NCBI GenBank assembly: GCA_941918925.1
Contig: OW799235.1
Location: forward strand, 37,594,701 to 37,658,700
Source of the DNA: Phyto melanocephala
Lineage: Eukaryota; Arthropoda; Insecta; Diptera; Rhinophoridae
Direction of reading: 5' to 3'
DNA length: 64,000 nucleotides
Below are positions 33,217-44,700 of the stretch, piece by piece (within the stretch, counting starts at the first letter, position 1; every line of letters starts with the position of its first letter). The position numbers and the translations under genes are program-made. Below the pieces are notes generated by a model. That model worked only from the letters and a program-made list of their open reading frames with translations, had not been told where the DNA came from and did no database searches.

Positions 33217-33970
33217 TTTTTTATACCCTTCACCAGTGGTGCACAAGGGTATATATAGCTTTGTCATTCCGTTTGTAATTTCTACAATTTTCATTTCCGA
33301 CCCCATAAAGTATATATTTTCTGAAAGCTTATGAATAGAGGAGTCGATTAAGCCCTGACCGTCTGTCCGTCTATCCGTCTGTCCGTCTGCCCGTCTGTTG
33401 GTTGAAATCAACTTTTAGAAGCAACTATATGTTCTTTAGATCTGTATATGGTATCAATCTCTTGGAAATATCCAGGAATGAATCGCTATTGAAATTCAGC
33501 ACAATCGCCCCATAACTTTCTGAGATATGAGCAAAAAACCACGACCACCTCGTTTTTTTTCACAAATACAACAACAACATACATACATACATGTAAAAAA
33601 CATACCAAACAAAAAAAAATAAAAAAAAAAAATATTAAAAATAAGAAAGAAATAATAAAAAAAAAATACAAAAAAAAATTAAAAAAAAAAAATTGTAAAA
33701 AAAATTTTAAAAAATTTTTTAAAAATTTTTCTAAAAAAATTTTTAAAAAAAATTTAAAAAAATATAAAAAAAAATAATAAAATATAAATAAAATAAAATT
33801 AAATTTTTTTGGCTCAGCTGGGATCCGATGCCACATTTATTCTAACGTGTACGTATGCACGTATTCTATATGAGATGAATGGTGATACAAACAATTTTTA
33901 CTGCATGACTACACGTTGTGAAGGGTATATAAGATTCGGCACGGCCGAATATAGCACTGTTACTTGTTTT
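33217..33970 (+). mobile_element. DINE-like family A element, well-preserved full copy
   Basis: The 5' end 'tttttatacccttcaccag' is followed by 'gcacaagggtatatatagct', 'ccccataaagtatatatttt', and a run of 'gtctgtccgtctatccgtc' repeats. The core is A-rich (33600-33800). A tRNA-like motif 'tggctcagctgggatccgat' lies at about 33810-33829. The 3' subterminal 'gtgaagggtatataa', hairpin GATTCGGC-acg-GCCGAAT and tail 'ttacttgtttt' close it. No coding capacity; the 116-codon minus-strand frame is low-complexity Phe/Leu across the A-rich core. Confidence 0.9.
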
Positions 33971-34210
33971 TTTTTAATTTTCTAATAATCTAAAAAACAG
34001 ATGTTTTTAGTATATCAATCGACCCAGAATAATTTTCAAGTCCGTATTCATATTAACATTTTGCTTAATATGTTTAATCTTAATAACTTAGTGAAATTGA
34101 ATGTATTCGTTTAAATTTAATTTTAATATAATGAAAAAAAACGGTTCTAAGAATTGGAGCCTCAGTTCGTCAGTGTTGCCAGACAAATTTTCATCCTCCC
34201 CGTTTAATTC

Positions 34211-34470
34211 TTTAACCCTTCACAAAGACTCTAAGGGTATATATACATAGGTTTGTCATTCCGTGTAAAATCCCACAAAGTTTATGTTTTATGAATAGGG
34301 TATCGATTGGCATTGTCTTCCTGTCCGTGAGTAAGTTTATCAGTTTAAAGAAGACCACGACTCGTGTGTGGTATTATAATATGAGAAATACTCAGAAGAT
34401 CGGTATTGAAAATTAGCATAATACCGATATGAGCAAATAAAGACAACTGCCACTGTTTTCCCCCTTATTT
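34211..34470 (+). mobile_element. Degenerate family A 5' fragment
   Basis: 'acccttcacaaagactctaa', 'atataggtttgtcattccg' with changes, 'ctgtccgtgagtaag', 'gaccacgactcgtg' and 'cgatatgagcaaata' follow the family A order but with many changes. The 3' end is missing. Confidence 0.65.
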
Positions 34471-35157
34471 TAACTACAAAAATTTAAATTCTTATAGATA
34501 TGATAAGATTTTAGAGATATTAGTTAAAAATATTGCACAAATCGGTCACTCACCGCAAAATTATGGGCAAAAATATTTGAAAAAAATTATGTATATTTTT
34601 TTAAATACATCAAATATGTACAGCTTATAAATAATTTTTGGACACGTTAAAGACATCAAAACTAACTGAAATATAGGAACCACAATACATCTGGTAATTA
34701 CTAAAAGTAATATATATTTAAATGCACTCGACTATTAATATTGTAGACTTAATTTTGCTCTATTATTTGATTTACCTTGATTTTCATTAATGTATGTCTT
34801 GCGTACAACTACTACTACTACCTGCTGTAGTTTCCATTTACATATTTATACTGTGATAATGAATGCAGAATTTTCCAAACAATAAGTTCTAGAAAAAGTT
34901 ATTTTACAAACATCAAGAAGTATGCTACAAACTATGAAGTTTTATATTTGCCCTAAAACTTTCTGAAAAATGAACAAATAAACAAGACTTCGTCCGTTTT
35001 TTATCATATTTTTAAAACAAACATTTTTCAACCCTGGGGTAATTTACAAATACTTATGTCACCTTTTCATATATACAATATGCTTCTAAGGATATTCGTA
35101 AAATTTTTTCAAAAAATCGGTCACTATCAGAAAAAAATTACATCTCAGAAACTATAT
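34471..35157. repeat. Old dispersed repeat remnants
   Basis: 34823-34920 pairs with 27893-28005. 'caaatcggtcactcaccg' and 'gggcaaaaatatttgaaaa' resemble 15310-15365. No gene. Confidence 0.4.
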
Positions 35158-35716
35158 AAAGGGTCCGCCATCTAACGTTATTTTTTTAAACAAGTGCTTA
35201 TTTTGTGAATGGTAACACTTAGCTCATGTCTGATTTGACAGATAATTATATTTAGTTTTATCCTTCCGCTGAACGAATATGGTTGTGTTTACGCCTGAAG
35301 AACGTTGAGAAATATTGCGACTTTACTTTGGCCGATTTTGCTAAAAAATCATCTTTTCAGATGAAGCTCATTTTGATCTTGGCGGGTATGTAAACAAGCA
35401 AAATTGTCACATTTGGGGCACAGAAAACCCGCACGCATACATTGAAAAGCTGATTCACCCAAAACGAGTCACTGTTTGGTGGTGCGGATTTTGGTCCAGA
35501 GGCATAATTGGGCCATTTTTCTTCGAAAATGAGCAAGGAGTGGCCGTAGTCAATGGCGATCGTTATCGGGCTATATTAAACGAATTTTTGTTCACAAAAA
35601 TTGAAGAGGAGGATTTTGGCAACAATTTGTTTCAACAGGACGGCGCTACGTGGCACACAGCCGAAGATACACTTTTTTTATAGCATTTAAAAAAAATGTT
35701 ATTTGGTGGACCCTTT
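35158..35716 (+). mobile_element. Internally deleted mariner-type element with TA flanks
   Basis: Ends 'aaagggtccgcca' and '...tggtggaccctt(t)' are inverted repeats flanked by TA. A transposase remnant starts at ATG 35279 (MVVFTPEER) and, after an in-frame stop and a large deletion, continues IIFSDEAHFDLGGYVNKQNC (first catalytic D in FSDEAHF), GIIGPFFFENEQG and QQDGATWHTA (second catalytic D), then stops at about 35683. The helix-turn-helix body and the third acidic residue are gone. The family is the same as at 36905, 43590 and 51848 by shared 'GYVNKQNC', 'GGIIGP.FF.NE.G' and 'QQDGAT.HTA'. It is a non-autonomous derivative. Confidence 0.85.
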
Positions 35717-36904
35717 ATATTTTTAAAAACTTCAAGTTTCTCAAGCTTCTTAATAATTTTTGAAAACAATAAGGAAAAAATTGCAAGCTGTAGCCTGAGA
35801 AAAGCTTACTAATTGATTTGAAACTAACTGAGATATAAGGACTTAAAAACAATTGCATTCTTCAGAGAGAAGAGATTTATGTATCGAAAAATATAACACA
35901 CTATAAATAGATTCATAATTCAAGATGGCCGCCACTGCAAAATGGAGTTTACATCCAGTAATTAAAAATGTACATGATTCAACTCCTTATTGGTATCAAA
36001 TAAAAGAATTTTAATAGTAGAATACAGCAAATTATGAATATATTAAAGTCTACTATGGCGTCCTAAATAAAATGGCGGATATATGGGTCAGATATAGTAA
36101 TTTCGTTTTTTTTCCTATAACCCGAAAAATATTTGTATCAAAATAAAGTCCTGACCTGAAGAATACAACAAATCTTCTTTTAATTTTCGTCTAAGCCCCA
36201 CAAATATGGGAATTTCATGAAAGGTCTAGACCATCAGAATACAAAACTATTTTAAAATTTAAAATAATGATGTCGACAGAAATGATAAAGTGAAATGGCG
36301 TAAAATATTAAATCTGAAATATAAACAAAGCTTTAGTGTGGTCACATTTCCTATGTACATGACGGTGAAGTGTATTTTCAGATTCAGTACAGCCTCATAA
36401 ACAATTTTAATTGTTACAAACTGTTATCGCAATTTTGTCTCGATTTTGAAAATGCAAGGTGAGTTTCGTAGTGATAAAACAAATTAGTGGCTTTGTCATC
36501 GACTTTATATTTGAACCTCGACAACATCGATATATTTTAGCTGTTGTTCCAACAAAATAGAGCAGCATGTCGTTTAATCGACGCAACGATCGATGTTGTT
36601 TTTAAATTTGTAATCGGGTCGGGTCTTGACATGTCTTGATTTTATTCTTTGATAATACGTTAAGTCTATACTCAACGCTAACAATCAAGCTTCTTTGTAC
36701 ACGCAATTGTCGGAATACTGAACAAAGTAATCAAAATTTTAACCGAACACTTAATGCTCTATGCCAAACTGTTACATTTATAGTGGCATTCACGAAACTT
36801 AAAAATAAAACCAGAATCAATTTGTTATTTTAAACTACTGTGTTTTATTAACATGTATTTTCCTATTTTTTTTATCTTATAATTATGAATATTTACAGAG
36901 GACC
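35717..36904. other. Old repeat remnants, no gene
   Basis: 35820-36210 carries decayed repeat phrases ('aactgagatataaggac', 'caagatggccgccactgc', 'aaatggcggatat') related to 2586-3130. The 65-codon frame at 36636-36833 has no family features. Confidence 0.4.
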
Positions 36905-37535
36905 AATTTTCGATTACCTTTTCGTACATTTGTGTCCGTTAATCGACAATAATTCGGCGAATGTTGTTGTCCAAGTGGTCAATCATTTCGGGCTTATCGG
37001 CGTGGACTAGCGACCTAACATATCACCAGTGAAAATAGTCGGCGCTTAATAGCACGACCTTGGTGGTAAGTTCAAGGGCCTGAAATGTTAAACTATGCAG
37101 TTACTAAAAGCTTTCTTTAATAAATCAATAATGGTACAATCTGTGTGACATGATAGGCTATTTTGTTGAAACCACAACTCCTGCACCTCATGGTTTTTAA
37201 TTGATAATCGAAAAAGTCATTATTCATGGCTCTATAGAGGCCACCATTGACTGTAACGTTCTGACCAGTATCGTTTTCAAAGAACCACGGACCAATGATT
37301 CCACCATCGCAAAAAGCCCACCACAACCAGTTTTTCTGGATGTAACGGTGTCTAAATATACACTTAAGGATTATCATCACTCCAAATACGACAATTTTGT
37401 TTATTGACGTATCCATTCAAACAAAAGTGAGCTTCAACGTGAAACAAGACTCGCTAATTAAAATCGGGATCAATGGCAATCTTGTTTCGGGCCCATTCAC
37501 CACATCCACGCCTTGCATCCCTTTACAACTGACAA
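36905..37535 (-). pseudogene. Degenerate mariner-type transposase
   Basis: Transposases of this type cut and paste DNA between inverted repeats. On the minus strand I can read HVEAHFCLNGYVNKQNCRIW (about 37440-37390; the usual FSDEAHF has lost its catalytic D), FCDGGIIGPWFFENDTGQNV, then TVNG.YRAMNNDFF (37330-37215). Further on come a PPRSC-like patch, SLVHADKPEMIDHLDNNIRR and MYEKVIENW (about 37020-36905). The last two match SLVYADKPATIDALEASIVR and LEKVAQNW of the copy at 51848. There are several stops and frameshifts. The N-terminal DNA-binding region is not visible. Terminal repeats were not found. Confidence 0.8.
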
Positions 37536-37929
37536 AACGGGCGCCTAATAAAAATGTGTTCCCAACTTAAAATTCTATACCTCTATAAAAAGAAGTAAAG
37601 TAAAAAAGTAAGTAAAGAACATATCAAAGAGTAATTAAAAATGTCAGAAGAAACTACATATATATTTAGCAAAAAAATTCAAATAATTTTTATTTCGTTT
37701 GATTACACCCACTCGGAAATTTTGTTAATATTTATTTGTATACTTATGTTAGTTTCACTGACGTTTAGTATCATGATGTCTTCTCTAGTCCATATCACAA
37801 AAACTAAACCGTCGTAGTTAACTTAGTATATAAATATGTGTGTATGGGTATGTATATTCATATGTTGAAATGTGAACTAATTATAAAAATAAAAAATAAA
37901 TAAAACATTTTTAGCAAATATATATATGA
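37536..37929. other. AT-rich spacer
   Basis: No gene or repeat boundary supported. Confidence 0.4.
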
Positions 37930-38262
37930 ATTCGCACAAACTTTTTTATAAGAAGTCAACGCACTCAAGAAACACAGAAAAAACATTGAAGATCGATAAA
38001 TTATGTCAAATAAACAGTGAAGCACAAAACAAGTGAAAGTTTTCGCCGGCAACATTTTTCCTATAATTAATTTGTCACCTTCAATTATTAAAACTTTTAA
38101 AAGCATCACTGCAGCAGATAATGATATCAAACATATCGGTATCTCCAAATTCAGTTGCATGGCAAAACACATTTTTGCCTGACAAACGCATAACAAAATT
38201 TTTTGAATGTTAATATGTACATATATACAACAATACAAATAGACAAATGTTAATATAAATAC
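37930..38262. repeat. Dispersed repeat, copy 2 (pair with 550-1062)
   Basis: Aligned in order with 550-1062 but without the palindrome. A 126-codon minus-strand frame runs through it. The paired copy does not keep the frame, so it is not treated as a gene. Confidence 0.6.
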
Positions 38263-39479
38263 AAACGAAGATACAGTATTTGTTCATAAGTTTGAGTTTT
38301 TATACCCTTCACACAGTGAAAAAGGGTATATATAGGTTTGTCATTTCGTGTGATATTTTTACAATTTTCTTTTTAGACCCCATTAAATATATATTTTCTG
38401 AAAGCATATGATAGGGGAGTTGATTAAGCTCTATCAGTCTGACCGTCTGTCCGTGTGTATGTTAAAGTCAACTTTTTGGAGCCCCCCGACATCGCCTGTA
38501 CCCGAATGAGGTATTGAAATATCAGAAATATTTGGGAGTAGATATTGGTATTGAAAATCAGAAACATCGGTTAATAAACAACAAAGATATGAGCTAAAAA
38601 ACACGGCCACCTCGTTTTTTTTCACAAAAATAACATTATATATATACAAACGTGTATACTGGTTAGAGTAAACGCTGAGCCAAAAAAATTTTTTTTTTGT
38701 ATATTTATATATTTAGTATTTTTTTTATTATTTTTTAAGTTTTTTATTTGTTTTTTTTTTTATTTTATTTTATATTTATTTTTATTTTTTATAATTTTAT
38801 TATTTTATTTTTTTTAAATATTGTTTAAATTTTTTTTTAATTTTTTTATATTTTTTTCAATTTTTTTTTATTTTTTTTAACATACATACGTCAATTTATA
38901 ATTTTACAATGGGATGTTTTTATATATGTATGTTTTTGACATGTATGTACGTATTTTATACGAGATGAGAGTTGTGATTAGGGTTTGGGAACCGGGAATT
39001 CCCGCCCGGGATTTCCCGGGAATGAACTACTTAGTATTCCCGGAAAAATTTTGCTCTTATTCCCGGGAAAACGGGAAATAAAAAATATGTAATATATTAG
39101 GAAATATATTTAATTTTATTTTTAATTTCTTATCTGTTTTTGTTTGTTAAGTATTTACAACTTTTCTCAAATACGAATATGAAAAAGAAAAACAAACATC
39201 GTCGGTCAAAAATATTTCACGCCAAAGTTAACGACTTTCGGGAATTATTTTTAATAAGTGCTTATAAATTTCAAGTGAATTAATTATATACATACATAAT
39301 TAAATGTTTTCTTGTATATAAATGTTTTTATAACAACCGTAAATCCAGCAGTACTTTCCATGGGTTATTTTTATAAATATAATCGTATGTACAAATTGTT
39401 TTTAAAAGTGGTCACAGAATTTGTAAGTATAATTTTTTTTATTTATGATTGAATTTTTCTAATAATACTTTTTTTTTAA

Positions 39480-39975
39480 ATTCACTTTGTTTAGAAGCAA
39501 AATGTCTGAAGTCTGAAACTATTTTCAAAAAGTAGACAACGCAGCACAATGTAATATTTTCCCGAAAAGGTTAATGTTCAAGGGCGGTAGTACTAGGGTT
39601 CTCATACGGCACCTTCTTTTGGTTCACAAAATAAAATTTGAAAACGATTCTTCAACACGTGCACCAAATAAAAAAAAAATATTTCCACCATTAAAACATT
39701 ACCAGAAATTGATTCAAAATTGGCAGCAGTCGATGGAATATCTATTCGAACAATTACACAAAGTTCTTTTATTCGTCAAAATTTTTTCAGTAAAAACATG
39801 ACGTTACCAAAATATTAAACTGATGCTAAAAACATTGTAATAAAATATTACAAAGCCGTTAAAAATACGATGGTGAAAAATATACCGAGTCAAATTTGCG
39901 ACAATTTGTGGTTTGCTCTTGTATTAGACGAGTGGAGTAGTGTTGCCCAAAAAAAGTATCTGTTTACATGGCAAT
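39480..39975 (+). pseudogene. hAT transposase remnant (BED finger and start of catalytic core)
   Basis: A BED-type zinc finger, the DNA-binding part of many hAT transposases, can be read after an early stop: NYFQKVDNAAQCNIF, then FKGGSTRVLIRHLLLVH at 39570-39628. The second zinc-binding Cys is replaced by Phe. After frameshifts, 'NIPSQICDNLWFALVLDEWS' and 'SVAQKKYL' at about 39880-39965 matches the hAT segment with the catalytic Asp in 'DEW(T/S)S'. The remainder of the core, including the C-terminal dimerisation region, is missing; the inner DINE-like copy begins soon after. Confidence 0.8.
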
Positions 39976-40048
39976 AATTATTTTTATAATTTGGGTTAAG
40001 TTTCTATATCCGGAAGATGTAATGCTGACACAATAAGGACTCTAATGG

Positions 40049-40670
40049 AAACAAGTAACAGTGCTTCACAACGTGTTGCCATGCAATGCAATAACAATTG
40101 TTTGTATCACCATTCATCTCATATAAAATACGTACATATGTATATACTGGTTAGACTAAATGTGGCATCGAATCCCAGCTGAGCCAAAAAAAAAATTATC
40201 TTATTCTATTTAAGATATTATTTATATTTTATTATTTTTTTCAAATTTTTTTTTAATTTTTTTTTTTGTAATTTTTTTTATTATTTTTTTTTTATTTTTA
40301 ATATATTTGTTTTTTGTAATTTTTTTTTTTTTACATGTTTTTTGCATGTATGTATATAAGTATGTTGTTGTTGTAATTGTATAAAAAAGCGAGGTGGTCG
40401 TGGTTTTTTGCTCATATCTCAGAAAGCTATGGGGCGATTGTGCTGAATTTTAATAGCGATTCATTCCTGGATATTTCCAAAAGTTGATTTCAACCAACAC
40501 ACGGACAGACGGGCAGACGGACAGACGGTCAGGGCTTAATCGACTCCTCTATTCATAAGCTTTCAGAAAATATATACTTTATGGGGTCGGAAATGAAAAT
40601 TGTAGAAATTACAAACGGAATGACAAAGCTATATATACCCTTGTGCACCACAGGTGAAGGGTATAAAAAA
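40049..40670 (-). mobile_element. DINE-like family A element nested in the hAT element
   Basis: The 3' end starts 'aaacaagtaacagtgc' and jumps directly to 'ttcacaacgtgt': the hairpin and part of the subterminal repeat are deleted. Then come 'gcatcgaatcccagctgagc', a T-rich core, 'gaggtggtcgtgg', 'acagacgggcagacggacag' and the 5' end 'ggtgaagggtataaaaaa'. Its orientation is opposite to that of the outer family A copy. Confidence 0.88.
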
Positions 40671-40930
40671 ACTACTACTAAAACAATGAGTTATTAACCA
40701 AATCGTGATGTTAAAGTTAACAAACATTATTTATTTTAAAAGAAATATTATTTTCGGGAATCCCGGGAATTCCCGGGAAGACGATTTTTTAATTCCCGTT
40801 TCCCGAGAAAGTAAAAAGACCGGGAAATCCCAAACCCTAGTTGTGATACAAACTATTGTTAATGCATGAATACACGTTTTGAAGGATAAATAAGATTCGG
40901 CACGGCCGAATATACCACTTTTACTTGTTC

Positions 40931-42299
40931 TAGTTTGATTCCTCTGTGCTTACAAATATCTTTGGAATAATTACATTTATCTTTATTATTTGCATTCAAG
41001 TTGATTTTGCTATAATTTTTTTAATTATCTTGCATAAGTCATACACATAATTGGGGTATTCACAAGATGTTATAAGTGCCCTATTGTCAAAATGTAATAT
41101 TTTACAAACAATTTAAAAATTAAATCATATTATTTTAAATTTTAAAATTTAACTTTCATTTTAAAAACGTTGAGAAATAGTGGTAATACGAAACTTGGAA
41201 ACTGTTGTGAATACACCAGTTGTATTGTTTGTTATTAAATTCTTTAATTAAATTTTCTTTATGACAATAGGACATTGAGAACACATTATGAATTTGCTAA
41301 CTGTGTTGTTTTTTAATGTTTAATCATTATTAATCTTTGATAAGAATATTTTATTAAAAACATATCAAAATACAGTTGGACGCAATTTTCGAATACTAAA
41401 AATAAAATATTTAATTTTATTTTAATATTTTATTTTAAATGTATAAGCTCTTTTGAAAATATGGGATGGATCCATTTAAAAATGTGTCCTTCATTAGATA
41501 CTTCATGTTATGTTTGCGTTTTACATAATTTTAGAATTTTAAAACATTCTTAATATTTTATGAATTTTAAGATGTTATAAGCAAGCAAGTTTTATAAAAT
41601 TTATGATTTTTTAGAAACAATTTCTAAAACGCTTTTTGAATTTTTAAAAGATTTTCTACATGCGAGATACATATTATCGATACAATGGTTTCAGCGATGT
41701 GGTCGTAAATGTACATTTGTTTTATTTATTTTTTATTTCTGTTATACATTAATTAATTCAATTCATGCATTTTATTTGCATTGAATTGTTAATGATAAAA
41801 TTTATTGTTTTAATTTTTTTGTGCAAATACCAGAAAGTGATTAGAGAGCAAACAGTCAAACAGAAGTAATTGAAATTGAATTATTTATTTATCAACAAAC
41901 CAAACAATTTTTGGCAACAAATAAAACGAAAGCAATTTGAAGACTAGCGAAAATACTTTAAAGAATCAAGGCACACTTATGCAGGTATATGCGTCACACC
42001 AGCTGATAAAAGTAAATTTCAAGATTTATTTAATTCGCCTTGATTTTAATTATTTGTATCGGTGATGTGAATTTAAATTTTTATATCGGTTTAAAAAAAA
42101 AAAACTAAGTGCCATGAGCTTTTATTAAATTGTACACATAAACATACATAAATATCTATACTAAAAAAATAAAGAAAAAATATACTTCTATACGTCCCGT
42201 TTTTGTTCTGAAGCTATTTTTTTGATTTCGAAAAATTGTTCACCACAATTGTAGGTCTTGGCTTAACCTCTAAACGGACATAGGCTATAAATTTTTCTT
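40931..42299. other. AT-rich, no gene seen
   Basis: No supported feature. 41090-41660 is dominated by 'ttttaaaat'-type sequence. Confidence 0.5.
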
Positions 42300-42960
42300 A
42301 TTATTACCTACCACCAAAAAATATGTGTGGGCGCATACACTTTAATTTTGTCATTTCGTTTATATCACATCGAAATATTCATTTTAGACCCCTTAGAGTA
42401 TATAAAGTCTTTATTTTAGGACGATCTAGCTATGTCCGTCCATCAGTTCGTCTGTTGAAAACATGATTGGGCTCGAAGAGAAAAAGTTAGGAGGATTAAT
42501 TTTTACCCAAATATTTCTAATACTTCAGAAATGTTTGGTGTTGAAAATGGGCTCAATTGGTATATAAGAAAGAGAGAGCTTATAATGCAAGGGTTATGCG
42601 ATTGCATTAGCAAATCTATTTCTTTAGTAAAAAAACTGTGTTCCCCGAAAAGTACTTAAATCTACAAATTACGAAAAGAGTTATAGAACAAAATTAACGA
42701 AAATTTATACTGCATATTATTTTTTTTGGTCTTAATTAAAATTTCAAACGTAATTGAATTGACAAAAGATGCACGATTCTGAAATTTTGCAAGCATTGCT
42801 TTTTGGTTTATAAATTTTTAGTAACGAAAAACGAAGGTGACACGCCCACTTTAACTTTAACCTTCAATAAACCTGTTTAACTTAAATTCATATAATTTCT
42901 CTAAGGACAAATATTATGGAAGAATTAAGGACTCTGTATTGAAATATCTAAGATCAAAAG
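42300..42960 (+). mobile_element. Family B 5' fragment
   Basis: 'ttacctaccaccaaaaaata' is the 5' subterminal end with changes, followed by 'acatcgaaatattcatttta', 'gatctagctatgtccgtcca' and 'cacgcccactttaac'. The match ends near 'attgaaatatctaag' at about 42953. The captured mariner and 3' end are absent. Confidence 0.7.
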
Positions 42961-43589
42961 AAGAAAATTAATTCCAAAAATACAGTTCTCTAATTAACAG
43001 GCGACTACTTTAAAATACTGAGTAGCCCAAAAATAGCCAATACTCGGTACCTATTTGTTCAATACTTTGCCAGCACTAATGCTTGGATACTCATATACAT
43101 TTATGTATATCATGATGCATGTACGCTAATTAAATATTGCATGAAATAAATTCAAAGTGGTTATGTTTGGTTTTAAATCAACTACAAATAAATAAACTTT
43201 AAATAATGGAACACTGATTGAATAAAGAGTAACTTAATAATTTAACTTTTTAGCGTTAACCGCAGAATTAAAAAAACTACGGGAATCAATTTCAATGCCA
43301 TAAATTTTGTGTAATAGATTCGCTATACGTTAACTCTCTTATTTTATAAATCAATACATCACCTGAAACACATTTTAATCTGAGGAACGAGATTTGCAAG
43401 ATAAATACTGAATTACTCATAATACTTATTCAAAGTTCGAAATTTGATTTATAAGACTGCTTTAATTTTAGACCGATAAAATACACGATTCTGATTGCAG
43501 GTTATTACACCTTTTATGATATTTTCATAACTTTTTCAAAAAGGTATGGCCATACATTACTGATGATGCTTTAGATCTCGGACTAGAGC
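42961..43589. other. AT-rich spacer
   Basis: No gene or element end identified. Confidence 0.4.
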
Positions 43590-44386
43590 TCACGAATTTT
43601 TTCTGATTTATTCACATAATCCAAAGATTTCTGAAAACCCCAAAGAAAAATATCGCACCGTTTTAAATCGCATGATCTTGGTGGTCAGATGACATTAGAA
43701 TTTCCTGAGATAATTTGTTCAGGAAATCTGATGGTGCCATCTTGGTGAAGCCATATATTATTCAGATCAATGATGTCCAGTTGAGACCAAAAGAACTTAT
43801 CATATTCCTGTTATGAATGCCGCTCAAAGTCACTGTAACTTTTGCCTCACCTTTAAAAAAGTAAGGCTCAATCATGCTGCCTAAACAAAATCTGCACCAG
43901 GCAATTGCTATTTGTGGGTGCATTTGTTTCTCATGGATTAAATGAGAATTTTCTAAGCACCAAACTCGACAACTTTGTGTATTCACAAAAATATGTTTTT
44001 TTTTTAAATTGGCATTGTCTTTACTTCCCTCTAATACCCATTAAACCAATTGCCAACGTTTTCCATGGTATGCAGGTTTGGGCACCTAAGTAAGCTGCGC
44101 TGCGTAGTGCTTCGTGAAATCTGAAGATATTAAGATATACGCCGAATTGATATTTTCGTGGAGACCCACGTTTACTATAGAAATATTTTCAAGAGACTGA
44201 CCGATACGTTGACTCGCAGAAATCTTATTGTCCATAACCGACCCAGTTATTACTTCGAGTGGTTGACACACAAGGTGCACTTTCTCGACTGACAATTTGT
44301 CAAAGTTCGCAAGCGATCTCAACATAACTTTTAAAATTTTTGTAACAAATTGTCTTGTTCTTTCGTAAAAAATACGCTCCATTTAA
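43590..44386 (-). pseudogene. Nearly complete but decayed mariner-type transposase
   Basis: Start codon at 44382 gives 'MERIFYERTRQFVTKILKVM' and an N-terminal region to about 44086 (SANFDKLS, KVHLVCQPLEVITGSVMDNK) that fits the DNA-binding half. After frameshifts comes NTQSCRVWCLENSHLIHEKQ, MIEPYFFKGEAKVTVT and IHNRNMIS (43986-43762; compare QNCRIW.ENP and GGIIGPYFF.NEAG elsewhere). The C-terminal block PPRSCDLKRCDIFLWGFQKS (about 43695-43630) carries the region of the last catalytic residue. Same family as 35158, 36905 and 51848, and the only copy here that keeps the N-terminus. Terminal repeats not identified. Confidence 0.82.
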
Positions 44387-44584
44387 AAAGTGCATTATTA
44401 TTAAGACACCCTCTACATAAACAAATAGATACAATTTTAAATCTTTCATGCTGTACTAAGTAAATTCAACTAACCAAGGCCCTTCAAAAGCAATATTGAA
44501 TATGTCCGTTGCCTTGTAAAAAAAAATCGATGTTTGTGTGTAAATCTTAGAAAAATAACCGAGTAGAAAAAATATGTAAAATAA

Positions 44585-44700
44585 AGACAATCGTGTTTTT
44601 TTCTTATGTATATCTCAGCAATTTTATAAAAATTATAAGGCGATTGTTCTGGTTTTCAATAGCGCTTCATTCCCGAGATTGTAATTTTGATTTCAACAAT
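44585..44700 (-). mobile_element. Degenerate family A fragment
   Basis: 'aaggcgattgttctggtttt', 'caatagcgcttcattcc' and 'gtatatctcagcaa' match family A (compare 18600-18665). Both ends are missing. Confidence 0.55.

Larger units (their letters stand above)
38979..40839 (+). mobile_element. hAT transposon with 8-bp target duplication
   Basis: The terminal inverted repeat is 'tagggtttggga..cgggaa' at the left and 'ttcccgtttcccgag' with '...gggaaatcccaaacccta' at the right. The flanking 8-bp direct repeat is GTTGTGAT (38971-38978 and 40840-40847). Eight-base duplications are the hallmark of hAT elements. The subterminal zones are rich in 'cccggga' motifs, likely transposase binding sites. A decayed transposase frame lies at 39480-39975, and a family A DINE-like element (40049-40670) is inserted in the 3' half. 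Inactive. Confidence 0.92.
38296..40930 (+). mobile_element. DINE-like family A element, split by a hAT insertion
   Basis: The 5' end 'gtttttatacccttcacaca' with 'gtgaaaaagggtatatata', the 'gaccgtctgtccgtgtg' tract, 'ccacctcgttttttttcac' and a T-rich core occupy 38296-38978. The 3' part resumes at 40840 ('gttgtgatacaaactattg'), with a mutated subterminal repeat and the hairpin GATTCGGC-acg-GCCGAAT, ending 'cttttacttgtt' at about 40930. The gap is exactly the hAT element plus its 8-bp target duplication. Confidence 0.88.

Noticed and set aside
33486..33836. 116-codon minus-strand frame
   Set aside because: It is translated poly-A/T from the core of a family A element (Phe/Leu/Ile/Lys runs).
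37858..38238. 126-codon minus-strand frame with hydrophobic stretches
   Set aside because: It lies in a dispersed repeat whose other copy (550-1062) does not keep the frame; hydrophobicity comes from AT-rich codons.
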